Below are positions 61,122 through 64,000 of a DNA stretch of 64,000 nucleotides, piece after piece. Each line of letters opens with the position of its first letter. Position 1 is the first letter of the stretch. A program made the translations under genes and the position numbers. The stretch is from Deltaproteobacteria bacterium (GTDB taxonomy: Bacteria > Desulfobacterota > DSM-4660 > Desulfatiglandales > HGW-15): assembly GCA_020060215.1 (NCBI GenBank), contig JAGVAP010000054.1:1-64000 (forward strand), given 5' to 3'. The notes under the pieces are model-generated. The model was not told the DNA's origin. It saw only the letters and a list, made by a program, of their open reading frames with translations, and did no database searches.

Positions 61122-64000
61122 TTACGCAACCACCCTCATCCATTCGTCGAGGGAGGTGACCCCTTCCAAGACCTTTCTGAAACCCTGCTCGGGCAGGATC
61201 ACGAGACCCAGCCCGCGTGCCTTCTTCTCGACGGCCGCGGAAGATTTCCCCTCGATGATCAGATCCTGGATCTCCTGCCACAGAGGCATGACTTCGTAGA
61301 CCGCAAGCCTTCCCCTGTACCCCGTATGGTTGCATTCCACACAACCTTCCCCCTTGAAAATCACATGGTCCGACAGCCGGAGTCCGTGATTCTCGATGAG
61401 TCTCGACTGCAGCCGGTTGGGGGTGTCTTCGACCTTGCAGTTGCCGCATATCTTTTTCATTAACCTCTGCGCCACGACAAGACTCAGAGAGGAATTGAGG
61501 AGGTAAGGCTCGATCCCCATGTCAAGCATTCTCGCGATCGTCTCGGCAGCGCTGTTCGTGTGAAGCGTGCTGAGGACGAGGTGACCGGTGAGTGAGGCCT
61601 TCACGGCTATCTGGGCCGTTTCGGTATCGCGGATTTCTCCCACCATGATGACATCGGGGTCCTGCCTCAGGAAAGTCCTCAGGGCTCGGGCGAAGTCCAA
61701 GCCGATCTTCGGGTTCATCTGAAATTGGTTGATGCCCTTCAGATTGTATTCAACGGGATCCTCTGCGGTGCAGATGTTTCTGGACCCGTCATTCAGTGCA
61801 TGAAGCAGGGAGTACAGGGTCGTGGTCTTTCCGCTGCCCGTCGGCCCGGTGACCACGATCATTCCCTTGGACTTGTAAATTGCGGTCAGGAGGGTGGTCA
61901 GGTCGCTGCCGCTCAATCCCAGGTTGTCTACATCCGGCACCAGATTGGAGCAGTCCAGAATGCGGAGGACCAGCTTTTCCCCGAAGATCCCCGGAAAACA
62001 GGAAACCCGAACATCCACGTGGCGGCCGTTCAGCCTGACCCTGAAGCGGCCGTCCTGGGGGAGGCGCCGTTCCGCTATGTCCAGTCGAGACATGATCTTT
62101 ATCCGTGAACTGACCGCGTTGACATATCTGGTCGAAGGGGTGAGAACCGTGGTGAGGGATCCGTCGATTCTGAAGCGAACCCTCAACTCGTCTTCGAAAG
62201 GCTCGATGTGGATGTCGCTGGCGTTCTGGGAGACGGCCGACTTGATGATCATATTGACGAGCTTGACGACCGGGGCGTCTGACTCCTTCAGCTCTTCTTC
62301 CTGTGCGACCTGCGCATCTTTGCCTTCGCTGAAATAGATGTCTTCCTCCTCGGTCATGCCTTTGATGGCATGGGTGATCTCGGAGGAGCTCGTCTCAATC
62401 CCATAAAATCTCTCGATCGCATTCAGCAGATAGTATTCCGAGGCAAGGTGGGGAATCACGGTGTAGCCGGTGATGAACCGGATGTCGTTGAGCACATTCA
62501 GATCGTTGGGATTCATCGTCGCGGTGAAGAGTCTCCCGGCGTGGAGCATGAAGGGAAGAATCAGGTGGTTTTTGACGATCTTCAACGGAACAATATTCAA
62601 TACGCTTGGAGGTATGGAATGGATTCTGGACAGGTCGACGGTATGACATCCCTTGTACTGCTGAGCCAGAAACGCTGTGAGTGCCGCCTCATCGATACAG
62701 TTGAGCGCGCCCAGATTGTATTGGAGGCTCCTGCCGTTTCTCCTTTTTTCCAGCAAGGCCTTTTGGAGCTTGTCTCTGGTCAACTGGTTGGCCTCGATCA
62801 GCGTTTTCCCCAGGATTTCGTTGTTGAAACCGCTGTCGATCTTGTTCTTGGAGGCATAGACGCGATGAAGGCTTTCCGATGTGACCAGATAGACGTCAAT
62901 ATGAATCTCCTCCCTCAGCCTCTTGAGCAGCGCTTCCGACATCTCTTCGAAGTAGTCCTTCAGCTTGTCCAACTCGTCCAGAGCGGAGGTCACTTCGAGG
63001 AGGCTTTCGGCGATCTTCTTGCGAACCTTCCATGAGCGATCATCGAGTTTCTCTGTCAGCTCCTTGACGAGGGCCTGCACGTCCTCGCTCTTCCCCTGCT
63101 TCATCAGCCTTTTGACGTCTTCCTTGATCTCCGTCCTGTCCTTCTCGACGGGAATGTCCTTGGGAGGGGCTGTTTCGGCACGGATCCCGTTCTCCTCGCA
63201 GAAGATGCGGCTGAGGATCTCTTTCTCGCTTAAGGTCTCATGGCCCTTCAATCTACGCCTGAGATAGGACGACATCCTTAGCCGTTCCTCAGCCGAGGGC
63301 AGGAGCCTTTCAACGAAAGGTACATCGAAATTCCCCTTCTCCCTGTATCCCTCGATGCAGATATTCGCCAAGGCATCATAGAGGAGCTCATCGGGCAGAT
63401 GGCTGATGATTTCGCTCCGTTCTCCTTCAATGATCTTCATTTCCCGCGACATGAGGTGCAAGGCCTCGTCGTCGTAGGCCGACAGGATCGATGTCATGGT
63501 TTCCGTAAAGTCATTCCGTGTGAGCCCCTCCTTCGCAAGCAATCCGACGCAAACCCGGCTCATTGCCTCCAACCCTGCGTTTGCACGAGAGGCCTTGTTG
63601 TATGGCTCCAGCGTGATGTCTTTCGCTTCGGCGACCTGCTTGATGAGATCGGCAACCTGGCGGGGATCTTCATCCAGGAGATGCATGAAGGTCTCTCTGA
63701 ATTCTTCGAGCCTGTCGGGCCGGCCGTTCAGGGACTCTATGCTGGGACTTTCTTCACTCGGTCTTGCTGCACTCGAGATTTTTCCATATTTGACACCGTT
63801 GATCTTTATGGTCGAAATGTGATTCCTGCTGAGGATGGACCCCATCCCACCCTCTTCCTGGATCGCATGAGGCATTTTGATCATGGCGTCGAAAAAAGCT
63901 CTGAGGTCCCTTCTGGACAACCCCCGGTGAAAGGCGATGCTGCTGATTCCTCTAAGCGTGAGATCCCTCACAAAGGCGGCGAACTGGTCGCTTTTCCCTT
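61122..64000 (-). CDS. GspE/PilB-like secretion ATPase with long N-terminal extension (5' partial)
   Basis: At least 949 residues from a GTG at 63971, but the frame stays open to the window edge, so the true start lies beyond. The N-terminal ~400 residues are helical, HEAT-like (LSRRDLRAFFDAMIKMPHAI, DRSWKVRKKIAESLLEVTSA). They are followed by an MshEN/GspE N-terminal domain (~425-540, DKLQKALLEKRRNGRSLQYN, FLAQQYKGCHTVDLSRI) and the ATPase: Walker A VTGPTGSGKTTTLY (~700), Asp box RLNGRHVDVRVS, Walker B-type DPDVIMVGEIRDTET, His box STLHTNSAAETIARML, and a four-Cys zinc site CGNC/CVEC. Powers type IV pilus or type II secretion assembly; partners are not in view. Confidence 0.92.
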   Translation of the reverse strand, partial: GKSDQFAAFVRDLTLRGISSIAFHRGLSRRDLRAFFDAMIKMPHAIQEEGGMGSILSRNHISTIKINGVKYGKISSAARPSEESPSIESLNGRPDRLEEFRETFMHLLDEDPRQVADLIKQVAEAKDITLEPYNKASRANAGLEAMSRVCVGLLAKEGLTRNDFTETMTSILSAYDDEALHLMSREMKIIEGERSEIISHLPDELLYDALANICIEGYREKGNFDVPFVERLLPSAEERLRMSSYLRRRLKGHETLSEKEILSRIFCEENGIRAETAPPKDIPVEKDRTEIKEDVKRLMKQGKSEDVQALVKELTEKLDDRSWKVRKKIAESLLEVTSALDELDKLKDYFEEMSEALLKRLREEIHIDVYLVTSESLHRVYASKNKIDSGFNNEILGKTLIEANQLTRDKLQKALLEKRRNGRSLQYNLGALNCIDEAALTAFLAQQYKGCHTVDLSRIHSIPPSVLNIVPLKIVKNHLILPFMLHAGRLFTATMNPNDLNVLNDIRFITGYTVIPHLASEYYLLNAIERFYGIETSSSEITHAIKGMTEEEDIYFSEGKDAQVAQEEELKESDAPVVKLVNMIIKSAVSQNASDIHIEPFEDELRVRFRIDGSLTTVLTPSTRYVNAVSSRIKIMSRLDIAERRLPQDGRFRVRLNGRHVDVRVSCFPGIFGEKLVLRILDCSNLVPDVDNLGLSGSDLTTLLTAIYKSKGMIVVTGPTGSGKTTTLYSLLHALNDGSRNICTAEDPVEYNLKGINQFQMNPKIGLDFARALRTFLRQDPDVIMVGEIRDTETAQIAVKASLTGHLVLSTLHTNSAAETIARMLDMGIEPYLLNSSLSLVVAQRLMKKICGNCKVEDTPNRLQSRLIENHGLRLSDHVIFKGEGCVECNHTGYRGRLAVYEVMPLWQEIQDLIIEGKSSAAVEKKARGLGLVILPEQGFRKVLEGVTSLDEWMRVVA

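Overview
The window looks like a chromosome segment of a GC-rich, anaerobic, Gram-negative bacterium of the deltaproteobacterial (Desulfobacterota) type. This is an inference from gene content: a selenocysteine synthase gene (selA), glutaminyl-tRNA synthetase, radical-SAM proteins, oxygen-sensitive 2-hydroxyacyl-CoA dehydratase activases, a split F-type ATP synthase operon with both b and b' subunits, bactofilin, MreBCD/PBP2/RodA, and a GspE/PilB-type ATPase. No rRNA gene or other species-level marker is present, and both ends of the window cut through genes.

Layout. 1-4.4 kb: acyl-CoA degradation operon (SDR-SCP2 fusion, SCP2-type thiolase, two adjacent acyl-CoA dehydrogenases of which only the second keeps the catalytic Glu). 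4.5-15.6 kb: mixed small operons (cupin, selA, tRNA-His with its own promoter and terminator, orphan receiver protein, MFS pump, glnS with an extra tRNA-binding domain, CBS protein, flavodoxin, larB, a B12-type radical SAM protein, dtd). 15.6-23 kb: TPR protein, DUF218 protein, CHASE2 adenylate cyclase, thiD and thiC. 23-27.8 kb, minus strand: the classic rpmH-rnpA-yidD-yidC-jag-mnmE block. 28.3-34.4 kb, plus strand: the cell-shape cluster mreBCD-mrdA-mrdB plus bactofilin. 34.4-40.9 kb: atpF'-F-H-A-G-D-C. 41-47 kb: zapB, zapA, a 400-base leader, rny, a beta-flower protein and polA. 47-54 kb: COG0731 radical SAM protein, a two-domain activase interrupted by a frameshift in a run of eight G, its COG3581 partner and RNase G. 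54-61 kb: M48 peptidase-TPR, TraB-family membrane protein, small Cys-rich protein, histidine kinase, cNMP-PilZ fusion and a second cNMP protein. 61-64 kb: a large GspE/PilB-like ATPase that runs off the window.

How it fits together. Most of the window is housekeeping: ribosome and tRNA quality control, membrane insertion, elongasome, ATP synthesis, and RNA turnover by RNase Y and RNase G. Signalling genes (CHASE2 cyclase, cNMP-binding proteins, a PilZ domain, a hybrid-like kinase and an orphan receiver) suggest a cAMP/c-di-GMP layer that may touch motility or pilus functions.

I did not find a mobile element, CRISPR array, defence island or obvious new gene system. The most unusual material is in the non-coding DNA. 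One element of about 145-175 bases occurs twice (near 14.8 kb and 28.1 kb) with a conserved long-range closing stem and internal hairpins. Many operon gaps hold palindromic repeats built of 7- or 8-base units. Other points worth checking are a DNA polymerase I whose proofreading carboxylates are replaced, the paired acyl-CoA dehydrogenases, and the frameshifted activase.
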